From NCBI GenBank assembly GCA_023897205.1, contig JAHWDD010000003.1, positions 7,939,665 to 8,003,664 on the forward strand: a DNA stretch of 64,000 nt. Direction: 5' to 3'. Positions 1 through 13,400 of this stretch are shown here, piece by piece (positions within the stretch are counted from its first letter, which is position 1; every line of letters begins with the position of its first letter). The notes beneath the pieces were generated by a model. It was not told the origin of the DNA. It searched no databases and saw only the letters and a list, made by a program, of their open reading frames with translations. Source of the DNA: Exophiala sp. HKRS030. Taxonomy: Eukaryota > Ascomycota > Eurotiomycetes > Chaetothyriales > Herpotrichiellaceae. Made by a program: the position numbers and the translations under genes.

Positions 1-1947
1 CCATCTCGGGTAAAAAGTGTGTCACACCCAATGCCCGTCCTCGAGGAATGATAGTCATCTTGTACAATTGATTGCTGGATGGTGTGAAAAGGTTGACTAA
101 AGCGTGACCGGCTTCGTGGTAGGCGGTCATGACCTTGTCCTTTTCACGGATCATACGAGATTTGTGTTCGGCACCCATCATAATCTTATCCTTGGCCCAT
201 TCGAAATTCTGGGCGTTGACCTTCTTGTACTTGAGACGAGATGCATGGACAGCCGCCTGGTTGACGAGATTGGCGAGGTCCGCACCAGACATGCCACTGG
301 TTGCTCGTGCAAGATTTGTAGCATCAACGTCTGCAGCGACAGGTACATTCTTCATGTGATGTTTCAAGATCTCGATCCTGCCTCGAACATCTGGAAGAGG
401 GACGTTTACATGTCGGTCGAAACGTCCGGGTCTGGTCAATGCCTGGTCAAGCGATTCTGGATAATTGGTGGCAGCAATGAGAATTACCCCGGTGCTGGGA
501 CTGAAACCATCAAGCTCGGTTAGCAACTGGTTGAGTGTTTGTTTGGCATAAGCCGGATCCCGAGCGTTTCTTTTGCCACCCACGGCGTCCAGTTCGTCAA
601 TGAATATAATGGCAGGTGCTTTGTTGCGAGCCTGTGCGAAGAGATCTCTCACACGCTTGGCGCCTACACCGACATATAGCTCATCAAATTCGGATCCAGA
701 CATGTAGAAAACTGGTACACCGGCCTCACCGGCCACGGCACGAGCAAGCATGGTCTTGCCCGTTCCGGGCGGTCCGACCAGAAGAACACCTTTGGGAAGT
801 TTGCCACCGAGTTGGTTGAACTTGTCGGGGTTAAGTAGGAATTCGACCAACTCTTGCAATTCATCCTTGGCCTCATCACATCCATGGACATCGCTGAATC
901 TGACAGTCTGATGTTGTGGCTGTACTTCGTTATTCTGTCCGACTCGTGTTCGAAAACTTCCAGTGAGTTCGACCACCATCGTGAGAACGACCAGGAGGAA
1001 GTATCCAGAAAGACCAACCCACAGTAGAGTCTTGACCCACTTGAGAATCATGGCTCCCCAGGATTCTTCAACAACAACGTACAGTGGTGCTTCCTTTGCT
1101 CCGGTGCCTTGTTTGACACCAGGGCGGACCATCTGGCCGCCATACTTTTGACCTGCAACCGCCTGACCCACAGCTTGCAACTTCTCAGAACTCATTGCTG
1201 GGGCGAACTCTGAGGCTGAGGTTCCAGGCGCAGGCACAGAACCGGTAAGTTGCAGAGCCTTCAGATAAGCAGCATCTGTAGCAGTGTTGGTGGCATAACG
1301 ACCAGTCTGGTATCGTTCAATGACAATCTTAGGCATATTGGCTCGGAGCAAGGCGGAGTAGAAAGCATTTTGAGCGGTAGGACTTGTGGGATTGTTGTTG
1401 GCAGTTCTTTCGGCGTGGGCGAGCATATTTTGATTAGCAGGCTGGAAGGTGCTCGAGAAGTGGCGTCGCTGATTGCTCATATTCGAACCATTTCTTCTGG
1501 GAGGACCGAAAAGTAGGGATATCAACGGAGACTTGGTTTGTCGTGGCCAGGTGTCCATTGTTCTCGGCGTAGGCGATTGTCGCTGGGCACTTCGTATGCT
1601 CGTAGTTGAGAACGCTCGACTCACGTTTCCATAGGATCTGCCTTGGAAGACGCCAGGGCGCAAGATGCCGGACAACGCCACAAGCGATCTGGGCGCACTC
1701 GTTGAAACGTGGGTCGGGGAGAGCATCTCGATGGGTGTAGAGGATAAGCACTCGGGGAGTGTATTTCTCCAGGATCCCTATGAGCGTAAGTATATAAGTA
1801 AGATTGCAAGAGAGATTTGCAACTTACATGTGCCTGGGTATATTGCCGACTAGAGGGAGTGGTCGATTGTGTCTGCGCCCCAGCTGAGACAGATCGCTGG
1901 CGGGCGAGACGGTGACGGCGAAGGATGGCTAGCGGAGATGCAGTCAT
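1..1947 (-). CDS. YME1: i-AAA mitochondrial protease Yme1, C-terminus cut by window edge
   Basis: ATP-dependent zinc metalloprotease of the inner mitochondrial membrane, FtsH/AAA family, active on the intermembrane-space side. Three exons fit: 1828-1947, 1625-1777 and 1-1468 (introns 50 and 156 bp, GTAAGT and GTGAGT donors). The N-terminus is rich in Arg and Ser and lacks acidic residues, as in a mitochondrial presequence. One membrane segment lies near residues 230-258, followed by the AAA module: Walker A GPPGTGKT (about 323), Walker [10 protein letters not shown], and the second region of homology ending RPGRFDRHV. The protease zinc site HEAGH is near residue 542. About 580 residues are visible and roughly 200 C-terminal residues lie beyond position 1. 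The start ATG at 1947 opens the presequence in frame. The acceptor of intron 2 was chosen because only the one at 1469 keeps the frame into RRHFSSTF. The family assignment is secure. Confidence 0.95.
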
Positions 1948-2883
1948 CGAGGGTAAAGTGGTCCATAAGTCGGCGGACAGGCTCTGATGAGAGAAGTCAG
2001 TGACCCGTGACCATCATGTCAGGTTGAAGGAACGAACCGGGAGCTGGGACAGCGCAGCCATCTTTGTCTGAGATAGGCGGCAACAGCCGCGGAAACCAAA
2101 TGAAAGTCGTCAGTTGCAAAGAAAAATTGAAGTAAAAGACTGATAGAGAGGAAAGAAAAGAGAATGAAACAAATTGCCTTGCCACGGCCAACAAGTTGAG
2201 TGATGTCGGAGGCAGAACAAGAGAGATGGATGGATGATGGGGTGGAATGAGATGGACGCCGTGAGTTGGTTGTGTGGACGAATGAGCGCACGGAATTGAG
2301 TCTCCAGTTTGCTTGGTGGTGGTTTGGAAGTTTGGCGGGCGTGAGCGTGAGCGGGACAGATCACAAGAGGCGACTTCAAGTGACTCAGGCGACCACGGCA
2401 TGCCGGGAATGAGGAAGCTCGGCCAAACCTCTAACAAAGGTAGTTAGTTCGAGATCGGGTGGGTGAAGTCGGGGGCAGCAGGCAGAAGACACGCAGACGC
2501 AAGGCACAGAAAATTCCCAATCGCCCATGCATAGGCGGCCGATGGTTAGGTCTCATGCATGGTGCAGGCACCTACCAGGCAGCCGATCATCGCCAGCGGC
2601 GTTTAATCATTGATCCGTCCGAGAATTTGCCACCACCATCAATCGTAAATCACGTGATGACACCTTCTCTATCTCGTCAAGACAATTCGACCGAGGCCCA
2701 TGACCAGCGAACTTGTTGAATCGATTATTACTACCAAACACCATTTGCCCCGACAATGATCTCTTTCTCGCAGTTCATGTCTCAAAACTACCTAAGCTTC
2801 CGAGCTATCTAAACATAAAATACGCCAGATCTAGGGACGAGTACTCGATTACCCGCATAACAACCTCAAACCACTTTAGTTCA
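1948..2883. other. Intergenic: YME1 upstream region and 3' side of CFEM gene
   Basis: No gene is supported. The minus strand between about 2000 and 2440 is pyrimidine-rich, which suits the 5' untranslated leader or core promoter of YME1. An open frame of 146 codons there has low-complexity composition and no recognisable domain. Confidence 0.5.
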
Positions 2884-4464
2884 TCACTTTTGCGGGAATT
2901 TTGGCGAAGATAAAGGTGAGATGAACCCAGGACTCGCAGCCTCTGTACGAGGTGTCGTGGTACCCACAGCAGAAAGTAGAGGGGATCTATTGTCGCTATC
3001 GATTGCAGTCTGCTTAGGCGTCCTCGGCGGTGTCGACAGAGGCAGCTCGCTTGGCTCTTCCGTCTCCCCAGTTGTCGAATACGCTGGGTGATGCTCATGA
3101 ATGAAAGTGCTGCCAGGAAGCTCTTGGGGAGTAGGTGACTTGTTGGATGCCGCCCGTGCTTTATCCACATCGTACGCTGGTGGTGAGGTCGCTGCGAACA
3201 TTGGCCAGTTAGCCAACCCGACCCCGGCTGATCGAGCACCTGCTTCCGGGCTATCCAACTCGTGCGTGGTTGGCACCCGGGACATCTGGTGCAGAGCTGG
3301 TTCCTCAGGCGGAAACGTTGTTGGGCGCACCTTGGCTGCTTTTGTTTTGGCCGAGCGCCTTCGCCAGCAAAAGACCAGCAAGGCGAGACACAGAATGGCT
3401 CCTGCGGCCGAACCCACCGCTATCCCAGCGATGGCTCCAGATCCCAGGCTCTCTTCTTCAGCTCTTGGTAGTGCTAGAGTATACTGCTGTGCAAAGACAT
3501 GATCCGTGATCAAACTGAGCTCCGGTATGGTTGGAGAGGATCCAGGGAGGTATTTGGTGACCAAGTCCGAATAGCAAGGGGTCTGCATGCCAACGGCAGT
3601 ATACCATATTTGATACCCGCTGTGTCCGAGATTAGCTCGGTCTGCTTCGAAATAACAAGCGTCACTTACATTGGGCAACAGCCACCTGCTGTTGTGAAAT
3701 GATCCTGTGGACATCTCGTGAGAACTGCATCCTGGACCGGGGGAAACGGGCAGCAGTCTGGTCTACCGTCCGAACACCCTACTGCAGGATACTCAGTCAC
3801 AGCTCCCGCAGCATCAGTCACAATCGCAAAGTACGGGACCGTGCAACTGCCTGTCATGAGAGGCCGTCCCTCGAACGTCGCCGTCGATCGCCTTCCGCTT
3901 TGTGTCGGCACATTCTCCGTAACGACATCTCCCGTTATTGATAGTATTCCTGACACAGATGATGACGACGAGCTTGTGGGAATGTAAGGCGCCAATGAGC
4001 CGGCGCCCCGAGTGGCTTGCTCAGCACTGGCACTGGCAAGGGCGCTCGATAGACCTGCTGGAGAACATCCTACAAAATTGGGGGCTGTCTCGTTGACGGC
4101 TTCACACTCCTGCTGGTTGAATTGAATCGCAACTGGGAACAAGCTGTTAGCTGCTGGCGCACAGAAGCTGTCCCCACCAACTTACGAGCTTGTTCGTCTG
4201 TGTTGCATGTTTGGAACAGACAGCATGACAGAGCGCTAACGTACGCCGTGGTGGTACATAGACATTTAATGTCAATCACTGGACAATTCAACTGGGCACT
4301 TGTCGAGTTCCCTAAACATTGTTGCTAACCATGTGTTAGTGACTAGAAGTCAAGACTAGTTTGGTCAAACTCACTGCACACGCTGGTAGATCGCCGACGT
4401 TGAGGGCTTGAAGCAAGGGAAACGAAGTCAAGCAAAGGAAAAGCGCCAGGAGAACCAATATCAT
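2884..4464 (-). CDS. CFEM-domain single-pass membrane protein
   Basis: Predicted 475-residue surface protein in four exons: 4375-4464, 4186-4324, 3670-4132 and 2884-3619. All splice junctions keep frame. Residues 1-20 form a signal peptide. The CFEM module follows at once, with PACAQQC, NCPVIDIKCLC, then CC, TC and EC cysteines spaced as in the family. A second Cys-rich part carries CCPF and GGCCP motifs near residues 185-230. A hydrophobic segment (about 275-297) is followed by RRR and a long Pro/Ser/Thr-rich cytoplasmic tail with TP and SP sites. CFEM proteins act at the fungal surface in haem capture, adhesion or host interaction, and some are receptors. The tail hints at a sensor, but that is inference. 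No kinase or GPCR segment is present. Confidence 0.85.
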
Positions 4465-4914
4465 CGTGATCACTTGACAAGCAGAGCACCAACGAGGCAA
4501 TGAACTCGCTCAATGCATCGCACGGTGTTGACGGCGTCCAGGTTTGCTTGATGAATCAGTGCAAGTGGTGGGAAGAAGCAGATGTTCGTTGGCATCTCTC
4601 GTTCCCACTTCCAATGTCGAAACAAAAGACAAATACCATTGGTAGTCCTGGTGATTCAGCACAACAATGAACGAGACCAGAATAAAGGGCGACATGCTTT
4701 TGCGCATTCCTCAGTGCCGGTTTGGGTAATGTTTGTACACTTGCTAACCATCAGAATGTCTTGGGTACTTCCACCTCCAATATGCCTGCCTAATGTACCT
4801 TTTCTCTGCATGGATCAACTGTAACGTAGTATACTCGCTTGAACGCTCACAACTTGACCATCCCGACCAAATCAACCGCTGACGATATATGACACCAACA
4901 GCACCTTATTGCAG
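4465..4914. other. Intergenic, CFEM promoter and TMEM184 3' end
   Basis: This is the upstream region of the CFEM gene and the downstream region of the TMEM184-type gene, both on the minus strand. I see no coding or RNA feature in it. Confidence 0.5.
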
Positions 4915-6922
4915 TCAAGACCGATCCCATACATTATCTTCCTCTATCAGACTGTCGTAACGACCTATACCATTGCTGCTCGATTTACCACCCTGTCCGT
5001 TCTCCTCGTCGTCATCCTCTTCATCACTGACTGCATGTTCTGGTGGTGGAAATCGCGCCGGGACCTTTGTTGGTTCAAACCCCTCACGTATCTCCTGACC
5101 TTCTGGTGCATCGTCTCCAATATCATATGTGCGAACAAAGTGTTTTTGCTGAGTCTTGTTCCAGACGTCACCACCTTCCTTTCTCGCTCGAACTAGTTCG
5201 GCCTCTTCAGCCTCGGTATCTTCGACTACCAAGTCCACCAATTGACTATGTTGTGATTTTCCTGAAGCCGTAGAATGGTCTCGTTTGATTTTAGACTCAA
5301 TTGCCCCAGGAGCAGGTCGGTCAGACGAACCCTCGGAAGGAGAAGAGCTGCGATTCTTGCCTTTGTGGATGCTCTGGCGAATTTCACTTCGCCGGCGAGC
5401 TTTATTATCTTTTGTCGGCTGAAACAGGTTCCGGTTTGTGGACGTAGTAAGAAGACCTGGGGAACGGTGCATCCAATCCTCTCGCCGTGCTTGATGTGCT
5501 GTAACAACTGGATACTACTCAGGTCATGATTGTATCAGCAATAGATCAATAGATTGATGGCATACACTTACGTTCCAGTCACCAAATTCCAAAGTTCGAG
5601 CATTATCGTACAGGCGCTCATCTTCGGCGTCGATAGCAATCTCCCAATCGGGATCTGCCGCTCTATAATCATTCGCTCTCCCTCTCGCCTCTGGCGCAGG
5701 GGCTCGTGAAGTACGCTCTCCGGTGATGAGCGGAGTACGACTGTTAGGCTGTCCAGGCTTTTGGATCCAGTACTTGCCTTTCCCGCCTCGCTCATATCGC
5801 ATGCCTGCCATCATCCGAGCAACTCGCGACTCTGACTCTTCGTGTGCAATGACATTGTCTCCGGAGTCGAAACTTCTGTAGTCATATTGCTTGCCCCGGA
5901 AGGTCTCTTTGGTATCTTCGACCAAATCTCGTATCCCAAATGCATCACGGAGAGCATATTTGACAGGCATTCTTGCAGCTGAGATAGTCACATCGGCGTA
6001 ATCGTGCCAGGAGAAAGCATACCAATGTGAGACAGCGAATATGGGCATTTCGAAACAGATAAGTGCGTCTTGAATGGCGGCAGCCAGATTATCCGCCGAA
6101 TAGCCTGGTACATCGCTTGGAATCGCACCGAGAAACTGTAAGATGGACAGGAAGAAGCCTTGCCAATAAGAGGCGAAGATGATGAGTTTGACGCACAAGA
6201 ACTTAGGCATGGGCCGAAATGGTTTCAAATCTTGGTGCATGCAAACCCAAAACATTGCGAGAGAGTAGAGACTTAGAGAAACACTCGCGTTGTACAGTAG
6301 ACCAACCCAGAGATACCCCGAGGTCAAGCCAATGTAACCTTCTTGATACGTATCTGTGAGCTTCAGGATTATGGTAGCCACACTGAGTATGGGTTTCAAG
6401 TAAGCATACTGCAGGATGCCGCGTTTGATGGCGAGAAAGGTATGAGGATCCGATATGTCGACCTTGGATAGATAGAGGTTCAGTGGCCAGGGATGAGACA
6501 CGGGGGCCTTCCATGCATCATGACTATGAGGGAGCGTTCACCTCCCAGGAAGTTGACGAGAAGCTGCAGAAAAGTGTAGATGGTAAAGGCTTCGTAGACA
6601 TCGCGGAGAGGATCGAGATAGAAGGCAGCTTTTAAGGAGACAATGGATGCCCATGAGGACGCGGCATAAATAGGAACCATGAGAAGAATGCGGATGACAT
6701 ATCTTTGCAGGAGGGGCTTTCTGTAATTCTTCGATTGCAGCCAAATAGATCTGCGCGTGTCAGTGTATAAGAGCGATGTAACATGAAATGGTGAGAATCA
6801 GCGTACAGGAAGGAAAGCAATGTGGCAACTAGCGAGGCCACACCCGTCAGGATGATAGTGACTGTGGTCAGCCTAGTACCAGTACCACCGCTGCTGGCGG
6901 CTGACACCAACGAAGGGTCCAT
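4915..6922 (-). CDS. TMEM184 / organic solute transporter alpha family membrane protein (one frame break)
   Basis: Multi-pass membrane protein of the DUF300/Solute_trans_a family (yeast YKR051W, human TMEM184). Exons are 6807-6922, 5572-6750 and 4915-5514. Their sum plus one missing base gives 631 codons. Family marks in order are SIWLQSKNYRKPLLQRY, RILLMVPIY, RDVYEAFTIY, LGGERSL, HGRPP, FLAIKRGILQY and ASYWQGF, then ICFEMPIFAVSHWYAFSW. The C-terminal 300 residues are hydrophilic and acidic, probably cytosolic. At 6502-6506 (run of five G on the plus strand, residue ~120) the frame breaks between HGRPP and SHPWPLNLYL. No intron fits there, and one extra C on the coding strand restores it. The molecular role in fungi is not established, although the vertebrate Ost-alpha branch exports steroids. 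Shares a divergent upstream region with CSF1. Confidence 0.88.
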
Positions 6923-7497
6923 GGTATCTTATATTGGAGATCAGTTGAATTGCTAGCTATCTCCTGCTGCGCAGATGCATGTTGGGGAAAGTTGCGATTT
7001 GCAGATGGTGGTATCAAGACGAGCGTGCAGTTTTGCAATAGGCAATGCGTTTCCAAAGACGGGTCCACGAAGGGATCAAGTGTTGGGGGGGGGTGTATCC
7101 AAGTGATTATTGAGTTGCAAAGGAGATAATAGACGAGACGAAGGAACAGGGAAATAGTTCGATTGAAGCACGGGGGATGAGGACGACAACACCGTCATTC
7201 AAAAGTTTTGCGGGGAAGGAGCGAAGCAATGGAGGTTGACTTCCACTGCTCCTGCCACGCCTTGCGCACTTCTACCTCTGCTACGCGGTAATTGATTCTA
7301 CATTTCCTACGAGCATTCAACCACAGGCACCTTTCCACAGCTATTGTTCGTCCAAATTCAATCTTTCACATTGCTTCTCTGTCGTTGTTCTTCTCTTCTT
7401 CTCGATTTGCTGCGCGGTTTGCCCGCCGCAGACAATGTTCTCAAGCCTCCTACAAATATGAGCACCTCGTCCTCCTGCGCTCTCCGCAGTCACCACA
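6923..7497. promoter_or_regulatory. Divergent promoter region between TMEM184-type gene and CSF1
   Basis: The 575 bp separate two oppositely directed start codons, so both core promoters must lie here. The stretch holds a run of nine G at 7085-7093. From about 7310 to 7440 the plus strand is pyrimidine-rich, as expected for the CSF1 leader. No TATA box is convincing. Confidence 0.6.
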
Positions 7498-10400
7498 ATG
7501 CCGGGCCGGGATGATCTTGTTGCCCAACCTATATCCAACAGCACCGCTTTCAACTGGTGAGCAGATTATTCCTTGCAATTCCTGCCTATTCAAACAGTCT
7601 GCTGATGACTTCGTTAGGACCTGGTTCATTGAGTTGGTCACCGGCTCCTGCCTGTCACTGTTCTTCCTCTTCTACTTCAATCGACTCTTTGCGACATTGG
7701 TCTCGTTTGCCTTGAGAGCCTACACTTGGCATAAGTATCGGGTTTGGATCGACATACAGGCTCTGCAGATTTCACTGCTCGCTGGAAGAGTCTTTTTCAA
7801 AGGTTTGCGTTACCACGGCGAAAACGAAACCGTCCTCGTTCAGAATGGTTACATCACCTGGCGCTACTGGCAACGGACGTCGCGCCAAGTCGATCTGTCT
7901 TTCGATGAAGTCAAAGACGACTCTATCCCGAAAGAAAAACCGAACCAGGATACCGACTTTGAAGACGGTTCTGACGCTCCTACACCAGACCAGGAAGTCG
8001 GAAATGCCAACATACCTAGTTCCGCCGGAGCCCGAATAGCCATTCATGCCTCAGGTCTAGAATGGTTTATTTACAATCGCACTCCAGTTTACGATTCCAT
8101 TCTCGATCAAGCCACAAGCGAACAAGCCAAATCAGACAATAATGAAGCCCACCACAAATGGTTTCACCAGAAGGCGAGACATAGAGGACCTAGATCAGCC
8201 AGACCTGGTTCTGGGGCTACATCAACATCAGAAACCTCTGCTGCCTCCGCTCCTAAGGACCTGGCGCCGGGGGAATTACCAGTGCCCATTTACCGTCTTG
8301 ACACATATACCTCCGCGAACTCTGATCAGGATGAGCCACCGAACTCAGCTGTCTCATCCTTCTATGCTATGATTTTGCGAATTCTGCCGATTTCTCTCGA
8401 TTGTTCCAGAGGAGCCATCACACTGGGCAACGAAAACACAAGAGCTATTGTAGTCACCACCTTCGCGTCCGCTTCCGGTCACATAGATGCTGGTGCTGCT
8501 GGAGTTTCGGACATATTCCGTCAAGTGTTTGATTTCGAGATTGTGCGTCCGAAAGTGGAGATGCGACCCAATCCTGACTATCGCAGGTCTCAAACCACCA
8601 CAGCAGAAAAGTTCATCTCAGCTGCAGAATCACTGAGGCGTCGGAGAGAGCGATGGTGGCATATCGACTTTGGTTTATGGCTTCGATTACAGCGGATTGC
8701 CCAGGGCCTGAAACGTCTCATACCAGGCTTGCGTAGCTCACGTGGCTCGCTAAGAACATCCTCATCGCCCGAGAGAAACTCCCGGGGACAATTCTTGTTT
8801 GAGGGATTTGAAGACGACAATCGATCCTGGCATGGCTTGGGACGTTATCTTGATGAAGACGAAAGAGATGACCATGAAGGCTGGTCCCATGTGGACTATG
8901 CACGCTATTCCCAAATCCTAGACAGTCCCGCTATTCACCTGAATTTCTATTGGGACACGCCGGGTGAGGTTACCGCAGACCATCTCGAGCAGCAGTATGC
9001 ATCAAATCACCGGGACATCAATGGATGCGCGGCACCTGCATATGGTATGGATCTTACTGTAAAAGGGGGTGTGGTAAACTACGGCCCATGGGCCGATAGA
9101 CTTCGCGTGGAGATCCAGAATGTTTTCCTCCCCAACCCATTCCGCTCCGTCACTCCAGCTGGGCCTTTGTCCGTCGGCCAGTCGCGTCAGAGCACAATAA
9201 TGGCGATCCGTGTTGATCTCGAGGATGAAGTTAGCCTCCGTGTCCCGACCAGAGAGCGATCTAAGGACTGGCTATGGAGAGGAAGAGCGCACGCTGTTAG
9301 AGAGGCGGCTGCTGGTCGCAAGCAGCGAGAGAAAAAGCATTTCCGCTTCCGCAAGTCTCAGAAGACTAATCTTGGACCCGATGTTCGACCTTTCGGCTGG
9401 TTGACGGTGTCTGCCGGAAAGGACTCAACTGTGTCTTATGACATGGACCTGGTACCGCGGCACCAAGGCTATACGAATAAACTACGCCTTGAATTGAAGG
9501 ATACGAAAGCGTCTTCGAGCGTTAACCACGCCTTACTTTGGAGATGTGAATCACAGAAGGTATCTTGTGATCTCTCTAACCCTCTGTTATGGAATGGTCC
9601 CCATACTTGGGTTTTTGACGTCGAGAATAATGCCATGGAAATGTTCCTCCTCAGAGATCATATGTTCCTGTTAACAGACCTGATCAGCGACTTCACAGCG
9701 GGACTAAAATCCGACTATATGACTTTCGTACCATTTCTTTACAAACTTCGGTTGACCTTTCCGAATCTGAAACTATATTTGAACGCCAACGACTACAATA
9801 TTATTGACAATCCTTGTGATTTGGAGGAGAACGCGTTTCTCATTCTTGGATTCCATCAGTTGAATGGCAAGGTCGACATTCCAATGGAAAACTTTGCGCC
9901 ACGGCAAAGTAGCGTCAAATTTCTGGCTGATGGGCATAGTGCATATCTAGATCTGGTAACGCCAGTATGGAACACTTTGAACACCCTGGCAGAGGACAAA
10001 ACCATGGCAACACTGAAACGGCTTGACTTGGAAGGCTCTTATAACTACTTTAGTGGTGTGAGTCCGCGTCTAACTGATTCTCTTTTCATGTCCATAAATG
10101 GTCATGCTCCTGAGTTCTTCTTGCATGGCTATCTCATCAGGTACTTTATGAATGTCAAAGAGAATTATTTTGGTGACCATCTGCATTTCAGAACATTGGA
10201 GGAGTATCAGGACATGTTGGCTGGAAACGACGCTGATGCACCCCGTCCAGGCTTGAAGAAGGAAAATGACCTCGACGTCATTCTTACAGTACGGGCAGAC
10301 AATTCAAGCGTGCTTCTGCCTGCAAATATCTATGCGCGACGTGAATGTCTCAGAGTCGATGTACTCCTCGTCGAAGCTGATATGCGTTTCACTAATTACT

Positions 10401-13400
10401 ACATGGACCTGCAAGTTAACTCGAGTCCGCTGGAGGCGTCTATTCAGACAATGTCTCACAACAAACCTGATGAGCCACCTAAAATCACAAATTGTCAGCT
10501 TTTCATCGACAGCACAGGTATATATGGTCATCGGCTCTTCGGTGCCCCACCTACAGAGCCAACTTATGTTTGTAGCTGGGATATTGATGTTGGAGACATA
10601 ACTGGGGAGTGCTCGACCCATTTCGTGCAGACACTGATGAATGCGATAGTGGCATTTGTGTACACCCTCGACGATGATGAGAATGCATTGCCAGAATTTC
10701 GAAAGTCCACCATCAATGATGTTACCTTCCTGAGAGTCAGTCTGGCTGCACTTCGCATATGGCTCGTGACCAATGGTGCAGCTTTTCTACTGGACCTTTC
10801 CGAGACTGATCTTTCCTTCAGTGACTGGACAGGAACAAATTTTGCCGAAACACTTCGAGCCCACATCCCCCGCATTTTGATGGCCGCGGTTGACCGTACA
10901 AGCGCGATTCGCCATCATACTCAGCCCTCAAGCGAGGTCAAAACATTCGCACGGTTTGAGACATCACTGATGATCGGATCATTGAACAAGACTGCAAACC
11001 TCTCAGAGACTCGCGCATTACAACAGCAGCATATTCGATACCATGACCAGCGGACACTTCGAGCGCAGTGGCTTCTCACCGCTTCCAGTCGCTATCCCTT
11101 GAATCACAAGACCCCTGAATGGGCACGTGAGCCACCCGCAACTCCCGCCCCGGCCATGCCTGAACCTATTGGAAACTACGGTGGGACAGAGAAATCCCAA
11201 GGGGACACTCAAGGTCATCGCCATCCTCAGAGGAAAAGCTCGTTTCTCGCATCAAAATCGTCAGTGCATCGGGATGTGTCTCCTCGCAGGAGCCAGGTCG
11301 ATTCCAGGGGGCCCAGCCGCGATGGCCCAAGAAGCGCGAAAGAACGCGTCTTGGGCCCCTTACAGGACTCTAATTACCGGCACAATTCAGTAAATGATCA
11401 AATCACATCAGACGAGCACAAGGCCCCGCTCAAGACCATCACCTTTTCTAGTCCATGGACTGCTCCCCACTTCACCTTACATAATGTTCATCCAGACTCC
11501 TCGAGTATGCCGGAAGCAACTGGTGCCACATCTCGTGACCTAAAGCCGCTGGTATTACAGACTAGCGATCAACATGAGATCCAGAGGGGTGCGTCTGGCG
11601 AGGGTTCCCGTGACAGCGTTCTGTGCTTCATCGAAAACGGCTTGGTGGGCTTCTGCACCCCTGAACTTTTCACATCCCTCGGAGAGTTGGTTCGTGAATT
11701 GACCAAAGATCAACCCATTGATCAGCTTGATAAGATTCAGATAGGGGTGATGAAAAAGCTGCTAGATACTTTTCGACACGAAGATCACGGTCATGTGATA
11801 GATCTTGCGATACAACTGCCCATTGCTCACATCAGACTTATCAACGCATCACCGGTCACCCTCGAATCTTGCTCTCATGACGATCGATACGATGTGAAAT
11901 TTTCTGGAACTAAGATAATGTTTCGATCTCAACATCTGAAGAACGATGATCGAGTGCACAACGGGATACGACAGAACCAGGTTGCCTATGGCTCAATTGA
12001 ATCATTTTCCATGGTTGCCGGAGCTGATAACCCTGGATCACGAAAGCCAGCTGCTCAAGCAGAGATGTCATTCGCCAACACAGGTTTCTGGTTTTCCATG
12101 AGGGAAGAATTGCGGTCTAAGCTCCAATTAAGCAATTTTGACCTTGTGATTTGGGCCGAAAGACTGGCAAATATGGCAGGCTTGATACAGAGGAGTTTGT
12201 CCATGATCGAAGGTATTACAGCTGCCTTTACAGGTCTTGACCAACGCTCCAAGCCCAAGCATTTGATCTACCACCTTACGCAGGCTGGTTTACTAGTGTC
12301 GGATCCCCTATTCCTTACCCGACCATCATATGTGCTACGTAGTGCGGACAAGCATGTACGCTTGACGGATTCATGGAAAATAATATCTCGGCTACGACAT
12401 ATCTATACCGTCCTGGAAAAGCAGGGTGGATCCAAATCCTTGAAAGAATGCGGGTGCAGGACCATGGATATAGGAGGTCAGGCGAAGCAAGACATATTAT
12501 CCGTGTTCGAAAAATGGCGTGGATGGGATTTTGCGCGGGACAAAGTACCAATTATGAATGCTATCTTCGACGACTTGGCCGCCCCTGCGTCCATTGCGAG
12601 CAAATCTCACCTCAAGGCATCCACGGAAGTTGTAATCGGCAAGTTGGGCATCGTTCTGGATCCAGGACCCAGGCAAAGTGACCTGACTTTACTGGGTTTA
12701 GACCTGAATGTATGTTTAGGTCCAGCAGCCAACGGAGAAACGCATGCCCAGCCTGCTCAAAACATCGCAATTCAGGCATACTTGGCAGATGTTGCTCTAC
12801 ACCTTAATTGGGCCCTGGTCGATCTCGCTCGTCAAGTTATCGAACTGGGTAACCCGCTTGCGAAGACAAGATCTGCGGCAAGTATTGGAGAGCAGACGGA
12901 CATTGAGAAAACTAGGCTCGAAAGACACTTCACAATCGTTGTAGGGACAGACGCTGCCTCTGTGGATCTCACTTCCGCCAACCTTAAACTCAGATGGGCC
13001 GCAGAGAACTACAGGAGTGCCACTTCTTTCGATCTAGGAAATCTTCAACCGAGCGTAAAGTCTTTCACCGTCACAGCTAATACAGCAATGGCTAGGTTCA
13101 AGTCCCACTCACGCACTTTACTGATGTGGGGGCTTCGTTCGCCAAAGTTGTATGGTTCTATTTCGCCACAGTCTTCAGCCCCCGAGAGAACCGTCGTAAG
13201 AGTCTGTGCCGCGTCGAATAAGTTCCGATTTGAGATGAAGGAACACATGGTTGGCCTCCTGAACGTTGCAGACTCTGTAGTCGACACCGAGCTCAGAAGC
13301 ATCCTCGCCTTAGCTGATCATCTCTCCCCCGATGCTGATAGCACAGAGGTTCAAAATTCGGAGCAGAGTCCTGCAAAGGTGGGTCTGGACCTCGACCTTC

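Noticed and set aside
1480..1500. GGTTCGAAT tRNA B-box-like motif in YME1 intron 2
   Set aside because: Flanking bases do not pair as a T-stem and there is no cloverleaf.
1997..2437. 146-codon minus-strand frame upstream of YME1
   Set aside because: Pyrimidine-rich leader-like DNA gives a low-complexity peptide; no family recognised.
6502..6506. Tiny intron to explain the TMEM184 frame break
   Set aside because: The only GT..AG pairs nearby are 17 and 34 bp long and would remove conserved residues.
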